Positions 33,708-42,930 of a stretch of DNA of 64,000 nt are shown here, one piece after another. A model generated the notes under the pieces. The model saw only the letters and a list, made by a program, of their open reading frames with translations, was not told the DNA's origin and made no database searches. Each line of letters opens with the position of its first letter. The stretch's first letter is position 1. The translations under genes and the position numbers were made by a program. Source of the DNA: Eriocheir sinensis (taxonomy: Eukaryota; Arthropoda; Malacostraca; Decapoda; Varunidae). The stretch spans positions 8,088,490 to 8,152,489 of the forward strand of contig NC_066544.1 of assembly GCF_024679095.1 (NCBI RefSeq), given 5' to 3'.

Positions 33708-34685
33708 CTATCTATATCAGACCCTTTGACATACTGTTTTTTGCAAAAATCTTTCAAACGATGACTGGGTTCAGCATGGTGCTTGGCACAGATTGTTTCA
33801 CATACTCCGCTAATTTTTGACGCTATTGTGCATTGCCAGATGCGGTTAATTATGTCATTTACTTTTGACTGTGATGGCAAAACCTACGTGAGCCACTTAC
33901 ACATTTGAACAGGTAAGGCGTGACGTATTTGTGACGTGTATCCACCAACTATCTCCACCCCTGGCTTCCCCTACTCCCATCCCTCCCTTTCCCTACCTCC
34001 TACCCTCCTCCTCCCCTGCACTCTCTCCCCCCGCCCTCTTACTCCCCCATACCTCCTCTCTCTCCCACTTGCGCTGTACACGAGATATGAATCCATGCAC
34101 ACGTATGGCTTGAATTAATGACAGATAAATATAAATTATATGACGTCTGCATCAGCATCAACAGTGATGACGAGGATGACCGTTTGTCGATGGTGATGAA
34201 TATTAGTAACATGTGGTCAGTTATTTACATTATTAATCCACCCATCATATACTCACTGTATTTTTGTATGTTATGATTTTTTAACATATCCACATGAACC
34301 CATATCGTATGGCAGTCTTTTCCTAACCTCAGAATAAATGATTCATATATTTCTCCAATTTCGTTTCACGTTTTTACTCTGCAATGAATTCCCACTTCAA
34401 TTCCACCCTTATTCCTTTGTCTCTTATGCCACTTCCCATAGCTACCTACATCATCCCATAATACGCTCAACGCAACCTGTGGGAAGGAGGGTCATATTCT
34501 ATATTCGTATAACTTTCAATGGTTGTTTAATTGCTAAACAAACCTTATACATCACTTAAGCAACATCCAGTGACGCTGGAACAGGAATCAGGGTCGTGTG
34601 CATAAAACACCCTACCATACTTAGCATATACTTTCGAGTTTCCATTATAGACAAGTCATATGTGTGCATAGCTTCACATCTCATG

Positions 34686-34717
<32 letters not shown>

Positions 34718-35054
34718 AGGGACGTATGGGGAAAAAGAGGGCGGGAGAGGAGGAGGGTAGGAGGGAGATAAAGGGAGGGATGGGAGTAGGTGAAGCCAGG
34801 GGTGGAGGTAGTTGGTGGATACACTTCACAAATACATCACGCCTCACCTGTTCGAATGTGTAAGTGGCTCATGCAGGTTTTGCCATCACAGTCAAGAGTA
34901 AATGCCATAATTAACCGCATCTGGCAATGCACAATAGCATCAAAAATTAGTGGAGTGTATGAAACAATCTGTGTCAAAGCACCGTGCTGAACTGAGTCTT
35001 CATTTGAAAGATAATTTGCAAAAAACGGTATGTCATAGGGTCTGATATGGATAG
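33708..35054. mobile_element. large foldback element with TA target site
   Basis: Ends ctatctatatcagaccc (33708) and the complement of ctatccatatcagaccc (35054) are flanked by TA (33706-33707 and 35055-35056). The arms of roughly 350-400 bases share gcggttaattatg, gccacttacacatt and ccaactacctccacc-type sequence. The 1347-bp insert is absent from the same site in other array units (gtaatttaggcc). TA duplication suggests Tc1/mariner-type mobilisation. A (GA)n run is at 34691-34716. Confidence 0.85.
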
Positions 35055-35157
35055 TAGGCCTTTTTTATGTACACCAGATGTGAGGAAGGTACAAAAATCT
35101 GACTTGTGAAAACTGAGTGCAGATTATAAATGATGAATAAACTTAAAACTAACATAA

Positions 35158-35281
35158 CTGCCCATCAGCTCCAGCTTGAGCCTTTGTATCAAGTTTGGCG
35201 TTCCCTTAGGTGCAGAGAGCAACATGGAGACGCTATGTTTGGCCTCTTGTGGGGCTGTGAACACGACTCTCCATGACATGT
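35158..35281 (+). ncRNA. H/ACA box snoRNA, copy 4
   Basis: Same sequence as copy 3, including the pairing-preserving G to A change. H box AGAGCA and ACA-tgt end are intact. Confidence 0.75.
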
Positions 35282-35352
35282 TATTGAAGAGGATCATTGT
35301 CTGGTGTGGTAAAGACTGGTGAACAAAACTAATGTTGGCATTGTTGTTGCAG

Positions 35353-35400
35353 GTGCTGCCTCAGGACCAGGTCAGGGAGTGGCAGAACAAGTCCTTTCTT
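35353..35400 (+). other. mini-exon copy 4
   Basis: Identical to copies 1-3. Confidence 0.6.
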
Positions 35401-35639
35401 GTAAGTGGAAATTTGTTGTTTCTTAATTTACTATAACAGTAATAGGTTGAAAGAACAGTTTTTCAATTCTTTGTTTCCTTTTAATTGATATAGAAATTTA
35501 GGCCCTGAATTTTTTTTTTTTTTTTTTTTTTTTTTTTGTAAATTTATGTACACCGGATGTGAGGAAGGTGCAAAAATCTGATTTGAGAAAACTGACTGCA
35601 GATTATATCATTATAAATGGTGAATAAACTTAAAACTAT

Positions 35640-35715
35640 CAACATTTAGTGGTCTTTTTTTTATGCCCTTGAGCTGCTTCCCTTCCTGTAAAAAAAAAAA
35701 AAAAAAAAAAAAAAA
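35640..35715 (+). repeat. SINE 3' tail with poly-A in array unit 5
   Basis: tgcccttgagctgcttccct followed by a 27-base A-run, inserted in the leader of unit 5. Same tail as at 17400 and 53900. Confidence 0.6.
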
Positions 35716-35763
35716 TCATCTGAGATGGTGGACTACACATTAATACGCATGCCTTTACAACAA

Positions 35764-35886
35764 CTGCCCATCAGCTCCGGCTTGAGCCTTTGTACCAAGC
35801 TTGGCGTTCCCTTAGGTGCAGAGAGCAACATGGAGACGCTATGTTTTTTCCCCTTGTGGGGCTGTGAACACGACTCCATGACATGC
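35764..35886 (+). ncRNA. H/ACA box snoRNA, copy 5 (diverged)
   Basis: The 5' stem has TCAAGT changed to CCAAGC; the T to C turns a G-U pair into G-C. The 3' upper stem GGCCTC became TTCCCC, still pairing CCCC with GGGG. The lower stem CATGGAG/CTCCATG is intact despite a 2-base loss in the pocket. H box AGAGCA and ACA remain (end acatgc). The pattern of tolerated changes suggests structure was maintained, but the altered pocket may change or abolish its target. Confidence 0.65.
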
Positions 35887-35957
35887 TTCTGAACGAGAGC
35901 ATTGTCTGGTGTGGTGAAGAATAGTGAACACAACTAATGGTGGCTTTGTTGTTGCAG

Positions 35958-36003
35958 GTGCTGCCTCAGGACCAGGTCAGGGAGTCAGGATTAGACTTTT
36001 TCT
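35958..36003 (+). other. mini-exon copy 5 (46 nt)
   Basis: The first 32 bases match copies 1-4; the end is ggattagactttttct before gtaagtgg. It is no longer a multiple of three, so inclusion would shift any reading frame. Confidence 0.5.
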
Positions 36004-36210
36004 GTAAGTGGATGGATATGTTTTAATGTTTCATAATTTTACTAAGAACCACAGATGAGTAGAGGAAGGAATGAATAGTTCAATTTACTGATAATGTTTG
36101 TCTTTTCTGTTTATAATGCAAATAGCAATTTAGGTCCTAACAGTTAAATTTGTTATTTCACTTGGCATCATGTGACTACCCAAGTACGCATGCCTTTATT
36201 ATATAATTAT

Positions 36211-36333
36211 CTGCCCATCAGCTCCGGCTTGAGCCTTTGTATCAAGCTTGGCGTTCCCTTTAGTGCAGAGAGCAACATGGAGACAGTGTTTTGGCCTCTT
36301 GTGTGGCTCTGAATAAAACTCTCCATGACATGT
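36211..36333 (+). ncRNA. H/ACA box snoRNA, copy 6 (diverged)
   Basis: H box AGAGCA, lower 3' stem and ACA-tgt end are kept. It carries the G-C version of the 5' upper stem as in copy 5. The 5' lower stem is weakened (tagtgcag), and the 3' pocket reads agacagtgt. Possibly degenerate. Confidence 0.55.
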
Positions 36334-36398
36334 TTGGCCAGATAGGCAGTGTGGGGGAGGCTGGCAGACACAGACTAATGGTGCTGGTCTTCTTGCAG

Positions 36399-36440
36399 GT
36401 GCTGGCTTGGTGAGGGCGTGAAGGTGGTCCACTGAGGATA
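36399..36440 (+). pseudogene. mini-exon copy 6, degenerate
   Basis: After acceptor ttcttgcag only gtgctgg matches the exon; the frame reads V-L-A-W then stop. A new donor-like gtgagg occurs 11 bases in. Not a usable copy of the exon. Confidence 0.45.
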
Positions 36441-36949
36441 CTCTGGAGCAGTGTTACTTTAGGTGGGCATGGTAATTGGGGTCCAGACAAAACCCCAGCT
36501 GTTATATTTCTTCGGTTTTCATACTTTATTTCATTTACACTAATTAGAAGAAAACATAATTAATATAATACTGAAGTTGATAATTAAAAATATTTGCTTG
36601 AATGATTTACTCAACCTGGTCATCATTTTTTCTACTTGATTAAAAGAGGTGGTTATTGGTTTGGTTAAAGGTTGGGTTGAGCAGCTCACCCCCCGAAGGA
36701 GATATGTTAGGATTGGTTAGATTTCAAGTTATTATTTTCAGTAAATAGTTTATTTGCCTCACTTCTCAGTTTTGTCCTACACATGCTCACACACACCTAT
36801 GATTCGTTGTGAAGTACGTGGCATGTATATTAATTGACTTCAGAACATGGAAACATTCTGGCTATTTGATTGGAACCCAGTCACATCATTTTCAAGAAAT
36901 ATAAAAGGTTACTTGGTAACTAAATATTTCAATCTGTAGCATAAAATAT
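36441..36949. other. intervening AT-rich sequence in the array
   Basis: No recognised element; separates units 6 and 7. Confidence 0.4.
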
Positions 36950-37073
36950 CTGCCCATCAGCTCCGGCTTGAGCCTTTGTATCAAGTTTGGCGTTCCCTTA
37001 GGTGCAGAGAGCAACATGGAGACGCTATGTTTGGCCTCTTGTGGGGCTGTGAACACGACTCTCCATGACATAT
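36950..37073 (+). ncRNA. H/ACA box snoRNA, copy 7
   Basis: Essentially identical to copy 1 from CTGCCC through CATGACA, ending acatat. The flanks and following exon differ completely from units 1-5. The block is therefore conserved while its surroundings are not, the strongest hint that the block, not the exon, is what selection keeps. Confidence 0.7.
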
Positions 37074-37140
37074 TTAGCTAGCAAGCACCAGCAGTGTAGT
37101 GTGTGGCTGATGAGCCAGGCTGACTGTGAGCTTGTTCCAG

Positions 37141-37217
37141 GTGGCAGTGCAGACGCAGGATCCGGAATGGCGCTGTTTTTCTGAGCCTCCCTTCATCAGC
37201 AGCATGGTGTAGTACCG
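37141..37217 (+). other. last exon of snoRNA host transcript
   Basis: Starts after acceptor cttgttccag. In the phase used by the mini-exons it reads VAVQTQDPEWRCFSEPPFI and stops at TAG (37210-37212). A gtaagtc donor-like site follows at 37218. It may be the C-terminal exon of a protein-coding host, or a non-coding exon. I do not recognise the peptide. Confidence 0.4.
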
Positions 37218-37750
37218 GTAAGTCTGTAGCTAGACATTTAGATGTTTTGATTTCAATGGAATATTCTGTGTATTAGTGGAGTAATTTGTTTCTAGTATTA
37301 TTATTTATATTTTACAGCATCATTATAGAATTATTGTGAATGCTGATCAATTAAAAAGAGAAATCTATGCTGTATATTATTTTCCTTCTCATAACCTTTA
37401 ATGGCTGGGTGAGTCTGATGCTAACTGCACCGTCTAGGTATTTTGCTCACGCTGACACTTATTCTCTCAAATTTTATGAAAACTGCTGAAGCACTACAAA
37501 TAAGACTATGACTAAGAATGTAAGGAGTCTGCAAAAGGCTGGTTGGCCCATACAAGGCAACTCCTGTAAGCCTTATCTCACTATCCCTGAATTTGTCCAA
37601 CATCATCTTTAATGCATCTATGGTATTGGCACCCACAACATGACTGCCTAGCCTGTTGCACTCATCCACCACTTTACTGGTAAACCAATTCTTGCTTATG
37701 TCTTCAGTGAATCTGAATTTAACTTAAAACTGTTGCTAAGTGTTCTTCCC

Positions 37751-38106
37751 ATGGAGATAGAATTGGAGGAGTCAACATCAGCTGCCAAAATGTCATTTTT
37801 AGGGCCGCAAGGTTGTGGACACCTGCCGGCGTTGGGTGTTGTCAGGTCAGGCTCCCCCTTAATGGGCTTGGCCAGGCTGTCAGGTGTTGTCAGGTCAGCA
37901 GGTATTTATGAAATACTCTTAGATCTACCGCATCAATAAATGTTCAGTACTCAAAAACACCACCATCATAATGAATGCGACAGGGTCTGAGGTAATGGAT
38001 GTGAGCTCTCACCTGGATATCTCATCTTGCGCCCTGAAATTACCTCAATTTACCTCAATGAATGGGATTAGCGGGCTGTGTCGACTCCTCCAATTCTACC
38101 TCCATG
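37751..38106. mobile_element. MITE, about 355 bp
   Basis: Inverted ends of about 25 bases: ccatggagatagaattggag (37750) and the complement of ccatggaggtagaattggag (38106). The flanking ttct on both sides suggests a 4-base target duplication. Comparison with the LINE copy at 59638 gives the empty site. Contains tandem gtcaggtgttgtcaggtcag words; no coding capacity. Confidence 0.7.
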
Positions 38107-38142
38107 GTTCTACCTGCCTCTTGCAACCAAAACTTTTATTAA

Positions 38143-38289
38143 CCCGGTAGCTACGGCGATCATGTTTCTTAAAGACCCCTCTAAGCGAATTAATGAGAAA
38201 ATCACTCGCACCAACCAATATGTATCGATGCATTTGTGGCCCATCGCTGGTACGCGGTACAGACACATTTAGCCTGTCGTGGCTACTAT
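38143..38289. mobile_element. TTAA MITE, relative of 6543-6791
   Basis: Flanked by TTAA (38139-38142, 38290-38293). Starts cccggtagctacggcgatca and shares gatcatgtttcttaa with the copy at 6543, but is shorter (147 bp). Confidence 0.75.
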
Positions 38290-38360
38290 TTAAGCCCTTC
38301 ATCCATTTGTAAACCTCCATCAAGTCTTCGTAACCTTCGCTTTTCTAGAGTTTAGATTTA

Positions 38361-39075
38361 ACGAAGTGTAGGATAAAGGAAGAGGTGACCGAGTTTAAAT
38401 GTTCAGGGATTTATATGTAAGCATGGCAGTATGGAAGGTGAGGTGAGGGAAAAGAAAAGTGAAGGGCAGACAGATGGTGGGTGCATTGGAGAGAGTTATG
38501 AAAGGAAGTATGAGGATGGAGGTAATGAGGGGAATAAGGAATTGTATTATCCTGCCAGCTCTGTCATGCTTCAGAGACGTGGACATGGAATGCAGCACAG
38601 CAATTGAGAATACGTGTAGTGGGGATAAGCCTGCTACCTGCTTCGGCAAGCTCTTATCATGGAAGGTCACTCATATGCCACAACCCATGCATTTTCTGCA
38701 TACTTTTTGCGGGTACTGTAAGAAGTGCATGTGGTGTGTCAGGATGGGATGGAGAAAGTAATGAAAGCATGTATGAGTGGTTTGGTATGGGTGTGACAGT
38801 GAATGGAGTGGAGTGGGTGAAGCGTGGTGCATTGAGATGGTTTGGACACGTGATGAGAACGGGGGAGAATGAATTCGTGAAGAGAATGTATGAGGGAGGG
38901 GGTGTCAGGAGAAGACCACCTGTAAAGTGGATCAATAGGGTGAGAGTTGGATGTAGCAGAATAATGTGCTGAGAGGGAGTGCCAGAACAGGGAGATGGAG
39001 ACACTTCTGCCACAGCCACCCCCTGGAGGGAAGTCCCTGCGAGGGAGCAAGGCATCAGAGTTGTAGACAGATAAA
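38361..39075 (+). mobile_element. 5'-truncated non-LTR 3' end (RTE-like) with 8-bp duplication
   Basis: tagattta at 38353-38360 and 39076-39083 flanks 715 bases. The plus strand encodes LINE C-terminal sequence (TEFKCSGIY, then ACGVSGWDGES, WVKRGALRWFGHVMRTGENE, RRRPPVKWINRV) in several frames. Same family as the minus-strand copy at 39967-40893. Confidence 0.75.
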
Positions 39076-39262
39076 TAGATTTAATTTCTTTAGACTAATC
39101 TCATAAGGCAAGTTTCTCACCTTTTGACTCTTATTTTTCGTAGTTCTCTGTCCAGATTCTAACATCTTGATATCCATTCTATAGTAGGGTGACCAGAACT
39201 GAACTGCTATTCAAGATGAGGGCTAACTGGTAAGTAAAGTTTGAGGACATTGACAATTAGAT

Positions 39263-39439
39263 AGCTGCTGAGCTCAAGATAAGGGCAAAGTGCACAGCGC
39301 TCAGCCTTATGCCAAGAGATTGAGTTAAGAATTCGAGGGGTTTTCTGACACTGGTGTCATCCTGTTTCTCCCCTGAAGAATATGCTGCTGGAGGAATCTG
39401 TTTTCTCAACTTGCCTTTAAAAGCAGAAGAGCTGCAGCA
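39263..39439. other. unannotated stretch
   Basis: No recognised feature. Confidence 0.35.
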
Positions 39440-39640
39440 CCATTAGCATTCTTTGGAGTTTCTGTGTTCCTGAAAGATAGAACAGCTGGTCAGGGTTTGA
39501 TTTTATTAAGAGAGATAGGATGCAGGAGTATGTTAGGGAGAGGGGTGAACGATCCTTGGGAAACTTTGAGCAGGCAAGGTGGGAGTGTCTGGATAGAGAA
39601 AGATGGAAACTTCTGCCGTGATGATGATGATGATATCAAA
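39440..39640 (+). mobile_element. LINE 3' tail ending in (GAT)n
   Basis: A frame around 39500-39620 reads RGVNDPWETLSRQGG and ends in a run of D encoded by gatgatgatgat, the C-terminal tail style of decapod RTE-like LINEs. Confidence 0.45.
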
Positions 39641-39966
39641 ATGTTAGAATTGATACAGAGGAGGATGACTAAGATGATTCACGGGTTAAGAAACTTGCCA
39701 TATGAGAAAAGACTTAAGCAATTAGACTTTCATTCTCTAGAAAGGCAAAGGGTGTGAGAAGACTTGATTGAAGTTTATAAATGAATGAAGGGCTTAGTAA
39801 GGGGATATTAATAAGGTTCTGATTGTAAGAGAATGGGGTAGGACACTTGGTAATGGGTTTAAACTTGATAAATTCAGATTCAACAAGGACATAGGCAAGA
39901 AGTGATTTACCAACAGAGTGGTGGATGAGTGAAATGGGCTTGACAGTCATGTAAGTGCCAATACGA
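39641..39966 (+). mobile_element. CR1-like LINE fragment, plus strand
   Basis: MLELIQRRMTKMIHGLRNLP and YEKRLKQLDFHSLERQRV match the family of 37517-39262 and 59638-60170, here in the opposite orientation. Broken by stops after 39757. Confidence 0.7.
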
Positions 39967-40893
39967 TAGTCTATCCATCTATCTATACCTCCGACACCTT
40001 ACTCCCTTGCGGGAACTTCCCTTCAGGGGGTGGTTGTGGCAGAAGTTTCTCCATCTCTCCCTGTTCTGGCACTCCCTCTCAGCACATTCAATCCTGCTAC
40101 TTCCAACTCTCTCGCTCCAATACTCACCCTATTGATCCATTTCACAGGTGGTCTTCCCCTAACACCCCCTCCCTCAATCCTTCCCTCATACACTCTCTTC
40201 ACAAATTCATTCTCCCCTGTTTTCATCACATCTCCAAACCATCTCAATGCACCACGCTTCACCCACTCCACCACTCCACACTCCACCCCTTTCACTGTCA
40301 CACCCATACCAAACAACTCATACACACTTTCATGACTTTCTCCATCCCATCCTGACACACCACATGCACCTCTTATGTAACTCATTTCCACTGCACATAT
40401 TCTTGATTGCTGTGCTGCATTCCATCATCCACGTCTCTGATGCATGACAGAGTTGGCAGGATAATACTATTCCTTATTCCATTCTACCTCCATGCTCACA
40501 CTTCTTCCTTTCATAACTCTCTCCAAAGCACCCACCACCTGTCTGCCCTTCACTTCTCTTTTCCCTCACCTCACCCTCCATACTGCCATGCTTACGTATA
40601 AATCCCTAAATATTTAAACTCGGTCACCTCCTCCTTTCTCTCCTCCCCTAACCTTATCCTACACTTCGTTGTACCCTGTGCTCTAATTCTGTACGGCTTT
40701 GCAAAATCAATGACCTGTCCTCTCGCCCTCTCAAATACCATAACTTTACTCTTTCCAGCATTCTCTCTTAGCTTTCTCCTCTTACACACCCTGTCAAACT
40801 CATCCACTATCCTCTGCAGCATACCCTCATTCTCTGCCAACAACACTCATCTGCAAACAGGCTTGCAACAAATGACTCCTCTGTACCTTTCAC
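39967..40893 (-). mobile_element. RTE-like LINE 3' part, minus strand
   Basis: The minus strand encodes a broken FADD, LLAENEGMLQRIVDEFDRVC and KSKVMVFERARGQ (40846-40592), then the tail ACGVSGWDGESHESVYELF and RPPVKWINRV (40391-40023). Inverted relative of 38361-39075. The 5' end lies within the palm domain. Confidence 0.75.
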
Positions 40894-40911
40894 TTTGGGT
40901 GCTGTCAGTGC

Positions 40912-41239
40912 TGATGACAAAAATGAAGATATATATGAGTCATACAGTGAGCTCTTTGATTACATCAGAATGGAACTTTTCGGTACCCCAAAGGTCCTGA
41001 TAAAGACTGATGTTACCTCTAGACTTGTGACATCCATGAAGAGCTTGGGTGTAGACCAAGTGCAGGACTCCACCAAAAAGCACCTGCAGCGAAGGATTGA
41101 AAAGGAGTTTGGCGGATCTCTTCACATCATCCCAGATCATAATGGCAAAGTTCTCATCTATCCAGACAGCTTAACTGTGCAGGAACTTGTCAGGGAAAAC
41201 CACTCTAAAGAAACAGTTGAAGACCCTGTCCAGAGGTGA
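40912..41239 (+). CDS. uncharacterised protein, terminal exon
   Basis: An open frame from a possible acceptor (tgctgtcag, 40911) to TGA at 41237 encodes about 108 residues: ADDKNEDIYESYSELFDYIR near the start, then TSMKSLGVDQVQDSTKKHLQ, EFGGSLHIIPDHNGKVLIYP and VQELVRENHS. It is uninterrupted, mildly basic and helical, unlike the decayed LINE frames beside it. The pattern STKKH-x-RR...LHI-P-D-GK-L-YPD is one I recall from multi-copy uncharacterised crustacean proteins. Function unknown. It could be an exon of a real gene or of an unrecognised mobile element. Confidence 0.45.
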
Positions 41240-41629
41240 TGCCCAGGAACTCCCTATTTTCCACCACAGGCTCAAGGGCCAATGTGACAAGGGATGAGCA
41301 CCAGGCCATGCACAGCATCAGTGTATGCCACCAACTTTGCCTTACCTGTTCCCTAATAGTAGGAAAGTGTGGGACACCCGGAAACTTTTGAGAGCAAGCT
41401 AAGCTACAATATGAATGTTTCAATAGAAGTCTAATATACACCCATACATGAAGAGTGGTTAGTATTTTAATCAGTGAAAATATTCAGAAAGTAAATTGTA
41501 AGCAGGATTCAAGAGAATAGTAATATGTTCTGGGGCATGTGACACCAGGATTTACAGAGAAATAAGTGGATATACTGCCAGCACTTGGCAGACAAGGAAA
41601 CTATTATGTAAAAACAAAGTTGATGTTTC

Positions 41630-41640
41630 TTTATTTTATT
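41630..41640 (-). terminator. polyadenylation signals of GPATCH4
   Basis: Two overlapping AATAAA hexamers on the minus strand (41640-41635 and 41635-41630), 10-20 bases past the stop codon. Confidence 0.6.
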
Positions 41641-41649
41641 TTTTGTCAA

Positions 41650-42073
41650 TCATACTTTTTTTTTCTTTTTCTTTTTCTTTTGTATTGTGTGCAATTCTGG
41701 TTCACACTCAGACATCACCTTTGTTTTATCACGTTTCTTTTTTTTCTTAAGAGGATTAACTGCTTCATGAACCTGGACTCCCTCATGCTCCACTAACAAA
41801 GTGTTCATTCTTCCCTCACTCTGGTCGGAGACACCATCTTTCTTACTTTTCTTCTTTTTCTTAGGTTTAGCAGCATTCTTCTGTTCTGTTTCAACACATA
41901 TTTCTGCAACCACATCCACATGTTTGTTCTTCTTGGCCTTTTTTTTCTTGGACTGTGACTTGTCTGAGTCGTTCTGCCCCTGTTCTGTCCCGCCCCACTC
42001 CTGCAGTAACAGCAGCTCCTGTTCCCTCACACGTGCCAACTTGGCCGTCATATTCAGCCCATGGCGAGCACCC
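41650..42073 (-). CDS. GPATCH4: GPATCH4 exon 5 (C-terminal lysine-rich tail)
   Basis: Acceptor ttctctcag ends at 42074; the stop TGA is at 41652-41650. The first base completes the lysine codon split with exon 4 (AA|G). It encodes GARHGLNMTAKLARVREQE, which parallels human [20 protein letters not shown], then a tail of lysine clusters (SKKKKAKKNK, KPKKKKKSKK, LKKKKKR, final KKKKKKKK). Such clusters are typical nucleolar targeting and RNA-contact sequence. Confidence 0.9.
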
Positions 42074-42799
42074 CTGAGAGAAAAGACAATAATGCAGTGA
42101 GGGAATTGTTCCTGTTTTGTATTTGGTTAAAACAGGAAAAAAAACAGGATTTGCATAACCACTCTTAAACCACAAGATATGTAAAAGCACGGGTAGGGAT
42201 GCAGTTTCCCCTTAATTCAACGCATGTCCGGTTTGGGCAGCCCCCTGCTTCTGATGTGGAAAGCTGATGGGGAGGGGGAAGGTACAGCATTATTTGTGAG
42301 ATGAGAAAATGAGACAATGAAGGAATGTATAGAAATATACATGGGTGTGGTAATGTAAGGTGTGAAAATTAAAATTCTATGCAAAGAATGTGTTGGTAGT
42401 AGTTCCCTATGACTATGACATTGGTAAGGTTCTGGAAATGTTCAATATCATTATAGAGAACATGCAAAGAATGATACAATAATGATGAGAATTAAGACAG
42501 GAAGGTGAGGGATCAATGGACACCAAGGTATAGGAATGGTGTGTCATTGCTGTGAACAACACCAGGCTCAGTTCAGAAGACTTGTGCCAGGAGAGGGATA
42601 CATGGATCACCAACTCTTTCAAGTATATGAATGTCATTGATACAGGACTTTTTCTGATTTGCTTATAGAAATATCATTATCATACCTTGAATGTGAGATG
42701 TTCCATCTACCTTCATCATCTACTACCTATCTCTGCACCTCTGCAAATTTAAGGTAAAACAATTTAAGTATTTGTCATTACAATACAAGTTGTTCTTAC
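42074..42799. other. GPATCH4 intron 4
   Basis: 726 bases, GT-AG, no recognised repeat or RNA. Confidence 0.8.
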
Positions 42800-42930
42800 T
42801 TGTGAGCAGTACGACCTTTACAAATCTTGAATAGCTCCTCATCAGAGAGTTTTAGAGACCTGTCCCTTTCAGCCTCTTCATCACTGGTGTCAGTCTCGGC
42901 TCTCTCACCCTCTCCCACCAGTGTTCCTCC
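42800..42930 (-). CDS. GPATCH4: GPATCH4 exon 4
   Basis: 131 bases between acceptor cctcactag and donor gtaaga. It encodes GGTLVGEGERAETDTSDEEA, an acidic linker, and LSDEELFKICKGRTAH. The last part matches human LTDEMLLQACEGRTAHK, a conserved block of this family. Confidence 0.9.

Larger units (their letters stand above)
29385..37217 (+). repeat. seven-unit tandem array of snoRNA-like block plus mini-exon
   Basis: Each unit contains a roughly 124-nt H/ACA-like block, about 70-110 bases of intron, then a mini-exon between a tgcag acceptor and a gtaagtgg donor. Units 2-4 also share an upstream leader (tatgtacaccagatg, aaactgagtgcagattataa). Units 1-4 are nearly identical throughout, unit 5 is moderately diverged, and units 6 and 7 keep the block but have different exons. 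Transposons interrupt units 2, 2/3 and 3/4. The arrangement, guide-RNA blocks in successive introns of one transcript, is how snoRNA host genes are built. Confidence 0.75.
37517..39262 (-). mobile_element. CR1-like LINE fragment split by three insertions
   Basis: Pieces at 37517-37748, 38107-38142, 38293-38360 and 39084-39262 line up in order with the uninterrupted relative at 59638-60170. On the minus strand they encode the C-terminal reverse transcriptase region (VVDECNRLGSHVVGANTIDA near 37672). The copy was broken by a MITE (37751-38106), a TTAA MITE (38143-38289) and a second LINE (38361-39075). Confidence 0.75.
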
